Under the pieces are notes generated by a model. That model was given only the letters and a program-made list of their open reading frames with translations, did not search any database and was not told the DNA's origin. DNA of 64,000 nt from Agapanthus africanus (taxonomy: Eukaryota; Streptophyta; Magnoliopsida; Asparagales; Amaryllidaceae), in assembly GCA_030015575.1 (NCBI GenBank), contig JASDDO010000001.1, positions 322,743,595 through 322,807,594 of the forward strand, read 5' to 3'. Shown here piece by piece: positions 36,244 through 48,179 of the stretch. The stretch's first letter is position 1. The number at the start of each line of letters is the position of its first letter. The translations under genes and the position numbers were made by a program.

Positions 36244-39200
36244 CTAGGGCCAGCTGCTGTAGTATTGCATACCGAGCATCCCGAAGACTCTCTCAAACTG
36301 TATCTGGGGAATGGCCTTCGTGAGTGGATCCGCCGTGTTGTTCTTCGTGTCAACCCTCCTGACCTCGATCTCCCGGTGATCAACTATCTCCCGGATCGGG
36401 TGATACCGCCTCAGAATATGCCTGGATCGCTGATGGGACCTGGGTTCCTTGGCCAAAGCCACCGCTCCATTGTTATCGCAATACAAAGGTATTGGATGCT
36501 CAATGGATGGAACCACTCCAAGTTCAGTAATGAACTTCTTGATCCAGACAGCCTCTTTGGCAGCATCGTTGGCAGCGATTTATTCAGCCTCCATCGTCGA
36601 GTCTGCCATGGTTTCCTGCTTGGAACTCTTCCAGCTAACCGCCCCTCCGTAAAGGGTAAAGACAAAGCCCGACTGCGACTTAGAGTCGTCCTTATCACTC
36701 TGGAAGCTCGAATCGGTAAAGGACTCCACTTGGAGTTCTCCGTTACCATACACCAAGAACATATCTCTAGTCCTTCGCAAGTACTTGAGAATGTTTTTCA
36801 CAGCTGTCCAGTGACTCTCTCCAGGATCTGCTTGATACCGACTCACTACACTTAGTGAGTATGCAACATCGGGTCTGGTACATAGCATCGCATACATGAT
36901 AGAGCCTACTGCCGAAGCATAGGGTATCCCTTGCATGCGAGCTCTCTCCAAATCAGTCTTGGGAGACATCTCTTTGGAGAGAGTGACTCCAGAGATCGTG
37001 GGCAAATTCCCACGCTTGGATTCTTCCATACTAAACCTCTTTAGTATGGTGTCAATGTACCTGGATTGGGACAATCCCAAAATCCGTTTGGATCTATCTC
37101 TATAGATCCTAATTCCCAATAAGCAGGAGGCATCACCAAGATCTTTCATTGAGAATCTTTGTGATAAGAAGAGCTTGACCGATTGCAGCATAGGAATATC
37201 ATTTCCTATCAAGAGTATGTCGTCCACGTACAATATGAGGAAGACAACCTTACTCTCTGCCACCTTCTTGTAGATACAAGGTTCATCTGGGTTTTTGACG
37301 AAATCAAACTCTTTGATAACGACGTCAAAGCAGATGTTCCAACTCCGCGATGCTTGCTTTAATCCATAAATGGATTTAAGCAGCTTGCACACCTTCCCGC
37401 TGCTCCCACTGTCTACGAAGCCCTCTGGCTGAGTCATGTACACGCACTCTTCTAAATCACCGTTTAGAAAGGCGGTCTTAACATCCATTTGCCAGATTTC
37501 GTAATCATGATATGCAGCGATGGAAAGCATGATCCGGATGGATTTAAGCATAGCCACTGGAGAAAAGGTCTCGTCATAGTCCACACCTGGTCTTTGACGA
37601 AAACCCTTTGCTGCAAGTCTAGCTTTGAAAGTCTCCACTTTCCCATCTACACCAAGTTTCTTCTTGAAGATCCACTTGCTCCCAATGGGTTTTACCCCTT
37701 CAGGAGCAACGTCCAAAGTCCATACTTTGTTGGTGTACATGGATTCCATCTCGGACCGCATAGCATCCAGCCATTTCACTGAGTCCCCACTCGTGATGGC
37801 CTGCTCGAAGCTAGTTGGGTCATCATCCTCCATGATGCAATCCTCACTGCCACCATCAATGAGAAAACCATAGTATCTCTCAGGTGGACGAGAAACCCTA
37901 CTAGATCGTCGGAGAGGCTGGGGTACGTCGGGCACCACTGAATCTTCTGGTTCTACTAAATCGTTAGTTGCAGTTTGTGGTGCTGGAACCTCTTCCAACT
38001 CTACCTCTATGCCATTAATTTCTTTTGCAAGAAATTCCCTTTCCAAAAAGGTGGCATGTTGAGCAACAAACACTCTTTGTTCCTCAGCTTGGTAGAAAAA
38101 ATATCCTTGAGAATTCTTAGGATATCCCACAAACTTGCAAAGGACTGATCGTGCCTCGAGTTTGTCCGGATTTTGCTTTTTGACATAGGCCGGACAACCC
38201 CATATCTTAATTCGTTTAAAATATGGTCTCTTCCCACTCCATATCTCATATGGTGTGGTAGGTACAGATTTAGACGGAACCAGATTCAATAGGTATATGG
38301 CTGTCTCAAGCGCATATCCCCAAAAGGAAATAGGTAACTCAGCATTACTCATCATTGAACGCACCATATCTAATAGGGTGCGATTCCTTCGTTCCGATAC
38401 ACCGTTGTGCTGTGGTGTATAAGGAGGAGTCAGCTGAGAAAGAATCCCATTCTCTTTTAGATAATCCAGGAATTCACTGCTTAAGTATTCACCTCCTCGA
38501 TCAGATCGAAGAACCTTAATACTTTTTCCCGTTTGGTTCTCTACCTCGTGCTTATATTCTTTGAATTTCTCAAAAGCTTCAGACTTGTGTTTCAACAGGA
38601 ACACATGCCCGTATCTAGAGAGATCGTCAGTGAATGTAATGAAGTAGGAAGAACCATTTCTGGCGTGTGTAGACATTGGACCGCATACATCACTATGCAC
38701 CAGTCCCAAGAGTTCAGTAACTCTTTCTCCGTGTCCCGTAAACGGAGTTTTGGTCATTTTTCCTTTGAGACATGAATGGCAAGTGTCATAAGATGATAAT
38801 TCGAATGAATTCAAATATCCATTCTTATGCAACTTAGCTAGTCGTGTCTCATTGATATGGCCAAGTCTACAGTGCCACAAGAAGGATTCGTTCATTTCTG
38901 AGCTTTTCCTTTTGTGTGTGTTTTGTATATTGAAGACTGTATTTTGATTGAGAATGAATATGCCATTATGTAGCGAGCCTGATGCAATCAACCTTTGATC
39001 CAGGAATATGTTCATAACATTATCCTTTACTACAAAATTATATCCTTCTTTACTCAATAAAGAAACTGATATAATGTTGCACATCATGTTTGGTATATAA
39101 TAGCACTTATTCAGAATTATTGTATCACCACTTGGTAATACCAGGTGATATTCGCCAACTGCTTTGGCTGCAACATTTGCAGCGTTCCCTACTTGAACGG

Positions 39201-39489
39201 AATGATCACCTTTTCCCAGTTCTCTACCTTTTCGCAGCCCATGTAACATCTTACATATGTTGGATCCTGATCCGGTATCTAATACCCAGGACGTAGGGTG
39301 AACTGAGAAACAGTTCTCAATGACAAACACACCCGAAGATGATGCATCAACATGCATGTTCTCCGTTTGGGCGGTGTGAGAATCCAGATATTCTCCTGTT
39401 TCCTGTTCATTCTTATAACACTTATAAGATAGAACGGGTCCAACGTTCCCCTGCACAGTATAACATGCGGGTTCGGTCAATACATCCAT
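36244..39489 (-). pseudogene. Copia J pol polyprotein (no gag), one in-frame stop
   Basis: Protease-integrase-RT-RNase H. The frame is open from 39549 (no ATG there) to a TAA at 36580-36582, which replaces the tyrosine of STMEAEYIAAN, then continues in the same frame to 36244. The first ATG is at 39487-39489. Features, counted from 39549: protease DTGSGS at 91-96; integrase HCRLGHIN and CHSC zinc site; DDE core (HSDVCGP, RSDRGGEY, SERRNR); RT with YVDDILLIGND; RNase H DSSFQSDKDD. About 1080 residues in all, whereas relatives carry about 250 more residues of gag. In place of gag there is a short conserved N-terminus (SCPNEDNNMDVLTEPACY). Only the stop prevents a full product. Confidence 0.93.
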
Positions 39490-39549
39490 ATTATTATCTT
39501 CATTAGGGCATGAAATGGTCGCTACCTGGAGAGAGAGAGAAGAAAACAC
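39490..39549 (-). promoter_or_regulatory. Candidate 3' splice site before Copia J pol
   Basis: On the minus strand TTTTCTTCTCTCTCTCTCCAG precedes GTAGCGACC (CAG at 39526-39528). A branch-point-like GCTAAAG lies about 30 bases upstream. Copia K and D keep a pyrimidine tract plus CAG here. The pol frame has no ATG between the upstream stop and 39489. This suggests that pol is read from a spliced RNA; the donor site was not identified. Confidence 0.4.
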
Positions 39550-39970
39550 TTTAGCGTATGCTCGTGCAAGATCAGATTGGTTATTATCTTATCTAATCAG
39601 GATGGCTCCCACTGCTTTTTATCAAATCTTCCTTCAAACCCTAAAAGGAAAGACTAGCCGGGATTAATTACACACTACAAGTTCGCCAATCTTTCAGCCA
39701 GGCCAGTGTCGGTACTTTGAGGGAGGTCCCCCGTGCTTTCGCACGAACCTAATTAATGTAAACCTCGTTTTCCCAGAGACGTAACCTCGTTAACACCTTT
39801 CTAGACACCTACTTGATCGGCTAATTGTAATGTGTAAAACTCTCCCAGGAGTAACTCTTACTCGCAGTGGGTATCGGGATCCAACTATCTCATAGAAGGT
39901 ATGCAATCTCATTGCAAATTTCAACACTTGAAATTAACGATAATGCTTTTGCCCCTAGCGATCTATGACC

Positions 39971-40161
39971 TTGACTAAGTCAACAAACCATAAATCGCAA
40001 GTCAAGTTCAACCCGTACATTTCCCGATTGAATTAAACCCACCCGTACGACCCTTGACTGAGTCAACAAGGCCGTGCGAATGCTCTAATCCAATCACATC
40101 TCATGTTGTTACAGATAAACATAATTTAGCTACCATACACTATGCCTTGACTAAGTCAACA
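39971..40161. repeat. Three TTGACTNAGTCAA motifs in Copia J leader
   Basis: TTGACTAAGTCAACA at 39971, TTGACTGAGTCAACA at 40054 and TTGACTAAGTCAACA at 40147, about 83-93 bp apart. Each is a near-palindrome with two TTGAC (W-box core) half sites. The same three places in Copia K hold a different word (see 59113-59307). Confidence 0.8.
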
Positions 40162-40307
40162 AACATAGCACGAATACTAAATAATATCTATCTGAAATGA
40201 CGGAGGGCTACGCGGGTTCTTTCAGAAAAAACCATGAGCGTAATGAACTTGATATCGTTGTAGAATCGAATGAAGTTTTGAAATGGAGTGATTTTGAGGC
40301 TTTTCTA

Positions 40308-40560
40308 GTTTTGCTAAAGGGGTCACTCCCGGTGAAGGGATCGTCGGCCCTTTCCTCGTCGAATGAGATGCGGGATATATCACATATATCACTGTGCAAA
40401 GCAAAAACACTTAAAAGCAATTAAAGCCAAACCGAGTGTGTAGCATCTGCCAGTTACTGCTAAAGGAGTCACTCCCGGTGAAGGGATCTCGGTCCTTTCC
40501 TCATCGAATAAGGTGCGGGATATATCATATATATCGCTGTGCAAAGCAAGAACTGTAGCT
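40308..40560. repeat. 146-bp tandem duplication in Copia J leader
   Basis: CTAAAGGGGTCACTCCCGG (40314) and CTAAAGGAGTCACTCCCGG (40460) start two similar blocks that each end with CACTGTGCAAAGCA-like sequence. Copia K has the same pair (59453, 59599) and Copia D a diverged pair, so the duplication is ancestral. Confidence 0.85.
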
Positions 40561-41614
40561 ACCTGTTTTATTTTGAAATTTGATTCTACAACATCTTAGG
40601 TTTCTTTCCTTTCATTAATCACATTAATGAAGTCCCATCATTTAAATACCTAAACATCACAGATAGATATGACGTACACTTATGCCATCCGCATTCTCCT
40701 CGATGTCCCCTCGTGCACCGTTAGGTTAGGTAACTAACGACAGAGCAGGGCAGGGCTAGCGCGGGTGTAAAACATAAGTAACGTCTATATAATATATCAT
40801 ATATACTATATACTATATCCATCACAGAATCACATCACAGATATCGCAGCAGAAGTAACATATGAAATATTGGATATACTAGGACGTCCGTGTTTTCAAT
40901 ACGAGCCAGTATAAAACACGGATTCCACGGTCGTGATGAATAGCCAATCCCACACCCTTAGACCCCTACGAGAGCGGCAAGTAACCCTGCCAATTCTAGG
41001 GTTAGGAGACCCGGACTCGACTCCTCGAGTTGGTCTCCCACTGGACCCCAGAACCCGGTTACTTGTGCTCCCCCCTTGGGTCTATCCTAATGCGGAAAAG
41101 TAAATAATATACAAAGGGTGACAGCTTCCGCAACCTGGAAGTGCCCCAAATAAAAGAATATTACATACAAGTTTTTACATGAATGAAAATGAAAAACACT
41201 CATCTCACATAAAAACCCCCGGCTATTCGAACACGACGATCCAATATAACATATCCAGCAACACATAACATCACATGTCATCAACGTAAGTAAGTATGCA
41301 TACCCCAATTGTCGTTGACGTATAGCAACGAAACCGGCGATATGAACATACTACACTTACGGTCACATAAAAGAAAGTGTAAAACTACAACAGTTGGAAT
41401 CCGCAACCTCTTTAGACATCACATGCCTAATCAGATGAAATACTTAGACATCACATGCCTAACAGTTATAAACCCCGCAATTTAGTCTCATTATCGAAAA
41501 CTCTTTTCAATATCAAGTGAAACTAAACCGCTAGATTTACAACATTCATTCAGTTATCTCATAACTGTTTGTGAATTCCAATTATTGTATCACATTCCAG
41601 ATAAACAGAAAATG

Positions 41615-41885
41615 TTAAACTTTCCGATCGAACAGTCGAATACCCAAGTTTTCCCGATACAGCTCAACACATGAAATAAGTCTAACAACATTCAGTTCGT
41701 GCCTCAATACCAACGGTCCAGCCGTAGAAGGGTCAAGCCAACGCCTCACATGTGGCACGCCGTACTGTCCCAAACCCGAAGGTTCAAAGGGCAGTTCAAG
41801 ACGGTCACATAATCGAGTTAAGGTTTGTTGTCTTCTAGAGGGTCCATCGCGTTACTTGCACTACTTAGAACGTCGTTAAACTACG
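41615..41885 (-). repeat. Segment shared with the LARD Ty3-type gag relic
   Basis: By eye this stretch matches 49330-49560 of LARD F in the same orientation. Shared words include CCGTAGAAGGG, CAAACCC-AAGGTTCAAAGG, TCGAGTTA and TCTTCTAGAGGGTCCAT. Similarity is roughly three quarters of the bases. It is also present in LARD B (14450-14580). It no longer reads as protein in J. A copia leader containing a Ty3-type gag fragment implies transfer between superfamilies. Confidence 0.7.
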
Positions 41886-42370
41886 GAAAAATCCAACACT
41901 TGGAAATTTCCCGACAGGGGAAAAGTTGGGTATTTATATCCGGTCGAACCTTTTAACATATTCTAAAAAATATCCGGAAATACACAAAGACGAAATTTGA
42001 TAATCCGATCGAAACTTTGATTGCTAATAGTACCCCAGAATACTCTTCTGTAGAGTCACAACAAAAATATCCCAGAAAATATAGCATTAAATTATATGAG
42101 TTACTGTGCAGAAATCATCATACAAGGGAACAGTACGGCCGCGGAACCGCCGCAGAATGCATAGCACGTGCCACGTTTCCGCGGTGGAAAAGTCGATTTA
42201 GGCCCTCGTATTTCACAGTAATTCAAATAACACCCTGCTTGATTTTCTGCATATTTTTAATTGACAAAAATCCCATTTTTTAGAAAAAGTCCAGAGAGCA
42301 TTTTAGGGTTTTGGGTTTCGGTTCGATCGGGTTTCAAACGTCGTCTAGACTTTGCCTAAGACTCTAACCT

Positions 42371-42384
42371 GGCTCTGATACCAC
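42371..42384 (-). other. Primer-binding site of Copia J
   Basis: Minus strand GTGGTATCAGAGCC directly follows the 5' LTR end (CTTTCA at 42385); Met-tRNA type. Confidence 0.92.
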
Positions 42385-44605
42385 TGAAAGGTTCCTAGGC
42401 ACACAATAGAGGTCTCACAAGGCATCGAACATGCCAATTTAAAATTTTATGGGTGCCGAGAAACCCTAACACGGATCGTAGACTAGAATTCTAGGCGAAA
42501 AGATAATCTAGTTAACTACTTAACTAAAAGTTAGATGCTACAACCTTTGTAGATCCGGTTACCCTCTTCCTTGACTCCACGAAGGCATCCTCTCACTGTC
42601 CATCTCGATTCCCAAACTCGAACGTTGGCTTCATCGGAGAAACGGGCGAGCTAGGTCGTCGGCTTTATGTCAAAGACGATCTACGTCGAGGCATCACAAG
42701 TTCAAGCTCCGACTTCACAAACTTGTGAAACTTGTGAAGAAAACACCCAAAACAACTTGGCAAGAGGTAGAGGGTGAAGAAATAGGAGGTGGGTTCACTT
42801 TAGAATTTGATTTCTCTCACTAGAACTCAAGTTGCCATTAATGGCATCAAGGTTTCTATCTTGAAGAAGAAGATCAAGAAGAAGCTAGTTTTATGATAAG
42901 TTATTAAAAAATGAAAAGAAAAATGCATACTTATCATAATCTAACAAGGGTTAAGTGTAGAGAATAAACCATGGTCATTTGGAGAGTTAGGGTTAAGCAT
43001 GAGGACAAGAATGGTTGAAAAAGTGAAGGCTTCATGAAGCTTCAACTAAAGACAAACTTCTCCACCATTCTTATCTCAACCTTTTTCCAAATGAATAAAT
43101 GAACAAATAAATAAATAAATGAATATGCAAAATCCTAATTATCAAATTAACCATGGTTTAATTCTATATACTCAACTAAATAATCAAGTATCATCAAACA
43201 TGATACAAATATGTGCACAAAAGTATATCACATATACAACTTGCACATCAAGTGAGAAAATCCATATAAAGTGAACCAATACTAGTTAATGCAAAGTAAT
43301 ATATCAAATATATAATTATACATTAAATCATTAAATCAACATTTGATTCAATGATCCGGTCATGTCGCACATAACCGACTAGTATTCAATGTATCGATTT
43401 ATCGAATCAATGATTCGATAACTAGGTCATATCGAATATAACCAATCGAAACATTTATCATGAGAATGAAATGCGGTATCACATACGCGCATTATTCTCG
43501 GTCCCGCACATATCTCATATGCGCTCCTATTTCGTTTCGCTTGAGCCAGGAAACCTCTATGTAGGACTCTAAAGACTCGTCAATACGCCGGTAGCAGATG
43601 ACGATCATATCAAGCACCCACAAGCCGCAAGGGGTCTGCTAAACGTAACGGCCATCCGGGTATTGAGCGATCAGAAGATCGACGAGCTAGCCCGCTCACA
43701 CTCCTGTGAATCCAACCAGTAACACTTACCGTACAGTCCGATCTGTTCGTCTGATACGTTGCATATCAAGTCTAGGGGTGGTAAACGTCAGACCCCAACA
43801 ACTGATAAGTCATGCCGATGTGAGGCTCATAACGGGTCGAGAAACTACTGGTAACACTTACCAGCAAATCTCTGATCAGCCCTGGCCAGGGACTTCCCTG
43901 TTACGGCCAATCGAGCACAGCGCAACATCAACCCCCAATACCGGGAGAGACGAAACCCCTCCTATCGCTCATTGCCTCCATGTGACTCGGGACTGTACCC
44001 AAAGACCACCGTTTTGCACGCCCTCATGGACGTGGTAAGGTGGAGATCAAAGCATAGTGGGAATCACACAAGACTCTATGACGATCTCGGGTCTACAGAC
44101 TAACCTGTACAAGTGTCACCTGAGAACTGCCATCTGACGTGAGGTATAATACCATCTGGGAGTTCTCGGTGAGTCCGTCCAGTGTACCCAGTCTCCACTG
44201 AGCACCCGTATACCATCTCTGATGTCAAACACCAATGGATATGGGATCATCCATCGCCCATCTCATGGGTCGAGAAGCGTATACGCTAGTCTACTCTGGT
44301 ATATCGATGCCCCGTCTCGATACACCCACGACTAGGGACCTTGAAGGATGTACTTATGGACTACCATGTCCCCATTAGTATGATCTGCATCATAGTCCAG
44401 GCAGTCAAGTACACATCCTAAGGGCTTTACCAACATGCAACTATAAGACAGTATAAAGAGACTAGTATACATGTTAAGATAAAGAATAACCAGATAGCAA
44501 ACTATCATATCGAGCAAGAAAGTCATCTCTATATATGTCCAAGCATCCAATATAATATACATCATCTCTACAATACTGGCCTCTATGGCATACATACAAC
44601 TAACA
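42385..44605 (-). repeat. Copia J 5' LTR (2221 bp)
   Basis: Near-identical to 34011-36229; the minus strand runs from TGTTAGTTG (44605) to TTTCA (42385). Confidence 0.95.
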
Positions 44606-47511
44606 CAATTACCGATGAAGATGTGTGTGAGCCGGCAAGTAAGTGTACGTGGTACATACGCATCATCGGTAATGGTGCTGGTGTCCGAACAGCATAATAT
44701 CAACAATGCAATATGAAATAACAATATAAGTATGCGATGCGGAGCGAGCAACCATAATGAGCGGGAGCTAAATATTAAACAATGGTGCCATTTGAAATAA
44801 CACGAATCGTGGGGTTTTGAAAATAAGGGCTACGGTGGTTTTAAGAAAGGATACGTCTTTTGAAATATCCGTAGATCCCTTGAACTGTCTTTTAAAATAC
44901 CCACGATCCGCTAGTTTTGAAATAGGTAGGAGTCTAATCTAATCTAACAACTACACTAAACTATACGGCTGAACTAACAAGCTGAACTACAGGTAAGGAA
45001 ACCGCCTATCATTTGAGTCGATACATATACATACCTGTCTATGTATAGTCGGTGATCCCGCCTCAAAAATATCATATCCGATACCATATCTATAATCAGA
45101 CATCCCAAGTCAAGAGTGCGGATCAATCATCAATATATAACTCGTACGTAAATCCGTCGTACGGCATCCCAAATCTGGGTACGGGTCAATATCACATTCA
45201 TCATACTATTCATTTGGTATCCTCTTTATCAAATATCATGATCGGGGTACTGATCTACGTCTAGTACAGTACTGATACCACCTAAGTATGCATGCACGTG
45301 TGTGAAACACTACGTCAAGGACCCGCTACAACATCATGTCGTATCTCAAATACGAACCCTGCTATATCACCGATCTCACGGCCTCAAATCAAATCTCATC
45401 GACTCATCTCAAATCCCAAATACTATCCTCATCATCCATGCGTGTGTATATGAATGTATATATGCATAGTCCCATACCCACGCGTATATACATATATACA
45501 CATCCCCATCTACGCACAAGAAAGTAATGTATGTAAGTCTGTGTGTGCGTATGTGGGTATAACAACTACTCTAGGGTTTCGCAACTAACCCAAAGCTAAT
45601 CCATGAACACATAATCATATCATGAATAAACATTCTCGTATCATAAAACACCTATATAAACATATATATATGAACTATACTACGGACTGCGGGGGTGCTA
45701 TACGCCATCCACCCGACTTCTCCCCGTAGATATAAATCTACTCACCTGATCTGAGCTCGCCGGTGCCGATGTCGTCACGCGCTTGCTTGTCGTCTCGAAG
45801 TCCACCTGGGGTACCTACATCTCGCCACGTATTGTAACGCATAAAAACCAAATCTGAAATTGAAACGGTATACGAAAACCAATTCGGCACGTGTATCACG
45901 CATAGGTCAAAACCTATCGTCTACGCATGCAAGAATAGCTAAACCAACCCTCGATGTCGATGTACAAACATTAAACCATCGAGAAAAACCCAAACACACT
46001 CATTTGAACATTCACAAACACTAATTATAATATGAAATAGGTTAAAATTCACAAAAACCCCAAACTCACTTTAAAAGCTATTTTTCCGAAAACCTAGCAA
46101 GCAAGGTTTACCGTTTTAGTACAAAACTTGATGTTTTAACAATTCTAATGGCAATAATACTTATTAAACATCTTAAATAAGTCATAAAAACCATTTCCGC
46201 AATTTAATTTCATTAAATTTCATTAACTCCAAAATTCTAGTTTACAATTTAACCAATTTTAATAATTTTATAGCAAAAATGCACAACAACAATTTAGTTT
46301 GGATTAGCATGATCTAAGTTGCTAAAAAACATATTAAAATGTTAATAATTTCATGAAAAAATTAATTAGATTTTAATCTCAATTATATATGTATTTCACT
46401 AAACCTAGTTAGCAAAAATGATTAATTTGGACATTTTAAATGTTACAAATTTGGAAATTAACAACTAGATTAATTTTTCTATAGCTTAGCATGATAACTA
46501 CACCATTAAACCATGATCAATGATAAAAACCCTCACTTGGTAACAATTTCCCTTTTCTAGAATTTCAAGATTGGAGCTAGAACCCAAATTAAACAAAATG
46601 AAGTAATTAGCAACTCATTAAACAATTTAGTTAGGAATTATACCTCACAAACCTTAAATCTAGCTTGCAACTTAACCATCCCAAAATGCTCTCTTGCTCC
46701 CAAAATCCACGCTTGAATGGCCAAGGAAAATTGGATGATGGTTAAGTAAAGAATTGGTGAGGTTTAGCATTGATTTTTTTTTGATGAATTTTATAGGATT
46801 TTCATGATAATTGGAGTGGGAAAAATGGGGATTTGGGGGGCTTCCTTGCTCGGCCAGCAGGAAAATGAGGGGAGAGAGTGAGGTTTGAGTGTAGGAAAGA
46901 ATTCCAAGTCAAAGAAAAGAAAGCCCATACTTCAATCACCTCACACCATACCTCATTTAAATCAATTCTTTAATCTTTTCTTTATTTTTTTCTTTTAAAT
47001 TTGAGGAGAATGAAGTGGTGAAGTGAGGGGTGGGGGCTGCACTGTAGCAAGGCCGGCCATGAAGAGGGGAGAGAGAGTGTGGGTATGTGTGGTTAATTGT
47101 AGAAAGCTTCATTATTACCTATATTAATTTATTTTTCTTTTATTATTTACTTAGCTTAAAACTAATTAGAACTTTGAGACAAGTTTCCAATTAAAACCCG
47201 TTACAAACTATGTTTCCAACATGTCATTGTTCACTTTTTTTTAAATTAACCCGTTCCAATTTGTATTTATCAGTAATTAAATGTAATAGTGACGGCTTAA
47301 ACTAATATTAAAATAATTAATTTAGGAAAATTTTTCAGAAAATTAGAAATTTTACCAGTGGCTCAATAAACACCAAACACTAGCAATTTCATAGCTAGAA
47401 TATGTATATTTAATTTTATAATAAAGATATTTATATTTTGACTTTTTACAAAAAACCCCCTTATTTATCGATTTTCTGAAATTTCACCGAAACGATTTTC
47501 AAAACGTTACA
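44606..47511 (-). repeat. LARD F 3' LTR, proximal part (starts with right TSD of Copia J)
   Basis: 44606-44610 is the second CAATT. The sequence then continues ACCGATGAAGATG..., matching 51938-53146. From 45820 to 47511 only LARD B's 3' LTR (16544-17945, inverted) is comparable. The minus-strand LTR start is TGTAACG at 47511. The stretch 45820-47500 is AT-rich and without genes. Confidence 0.87.
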
Positions 47512-47528
47512 ATGTTTCCCCCTTAAAG
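47512..47528 (-). other. Polypurine tract of LARD F
   Basis: Minus strand CTTTAAGGGGGAAACAT before TGTAACG, the counterpart of 16527-16543. Confidence 0.85.
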
Positions 47529-47871
47529 AAATTCGGTCACCGAATTTAAATTAAAACTCCCCCAAAATATTAAAACATCTAAGCAAAACCATCAAGTCGT
47601 CGGGGCTCCGAAATCATAAATACATAAAACAAATCGTAGCGCAGCGCATGCGCATGCGCATGAAAAATGAGCATATAACTCAAAATCAAAACTCTATCCA
47701 GCATCCCGCAATCATCGGAGTCATGGTGAAAACACAATGTCTAAATCCAAAATGAAAATCAATATGATATACATCATTAAAACCTCTGGAAGCAATGCAT
47801 GCCAAATCTTCTTCAAATCGCTGTGCGATGCTCGCAGCACTGCACAGTGGCGGACGTCTATTGTAAGAAAA

Positions 47872-47916
<45 letters not shown>

Positions 47917-48179
47917 ATTGTTTAATATGCACGTCCCGCCGTTTGAAAGCAATTTCAGAAGGGTTTCCTTTATAAAATGTTTCGTGTCATCTCGGACACG
48001 TAGGTAAATACTGAGACTATAGCTCTTCCTTGGAAATCCCTTCGATAACTATCAATGCATGCAAAAATATACTCAGGTAGTGTCCTGTGACTAGTCCTGC
48101 TCAGTACTAAACCGATTAGCAAACATCATAAAATATACTGCTCCAACATAAATAAGTCCTAAATATATATATGAATGCT

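Larger units (their letters stand above)
39550..42370 (-). other. Copia J non-coding leader (2.8 kb)
   Basis: Between PBS and pol there is no ORF with gag features on either strand. Contents in transcription order: about 270 bp related to the LARD gag relic (41615-41885), sequence shared with Copia D (40700-41060), a 146-bp tandem duplication (40308-40560), three TTGACTNAGTCAA motifs (39971, 40054, 40147), and the pyrimidine tract at the pol junction. Sequence 41070-41600 and 41890-42370 shows nothing recognisable. Its conservation in K and D suggests it is an old part of the lineage. Confidence 0.75.
34011..44605 (-). mobile_element. Copia J, complete minus-strand Ty1/copia element (10,595 bp)
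   Basis: Two LTRs (2219 and 2221 bp), PBS, long leader, one pol reading frame with a single stop, polypurine tract and a perfect CAATT duplication. By eye the LTRs differ at roughly 35-40 places (about 1.7 %), so the insertion is young compared with its surroundings. It lacks a gag reading frame although it is otherwise full length. Copia K shares this gag-less plan. Confidence 0.95.

Noticed and set aside
36265-36855. 196-codon plus-strand ORF opposite RNase H
   Set aside because: Antisense shadow of Copia J pol; the same shadow appears opposite the other copia pol genes.
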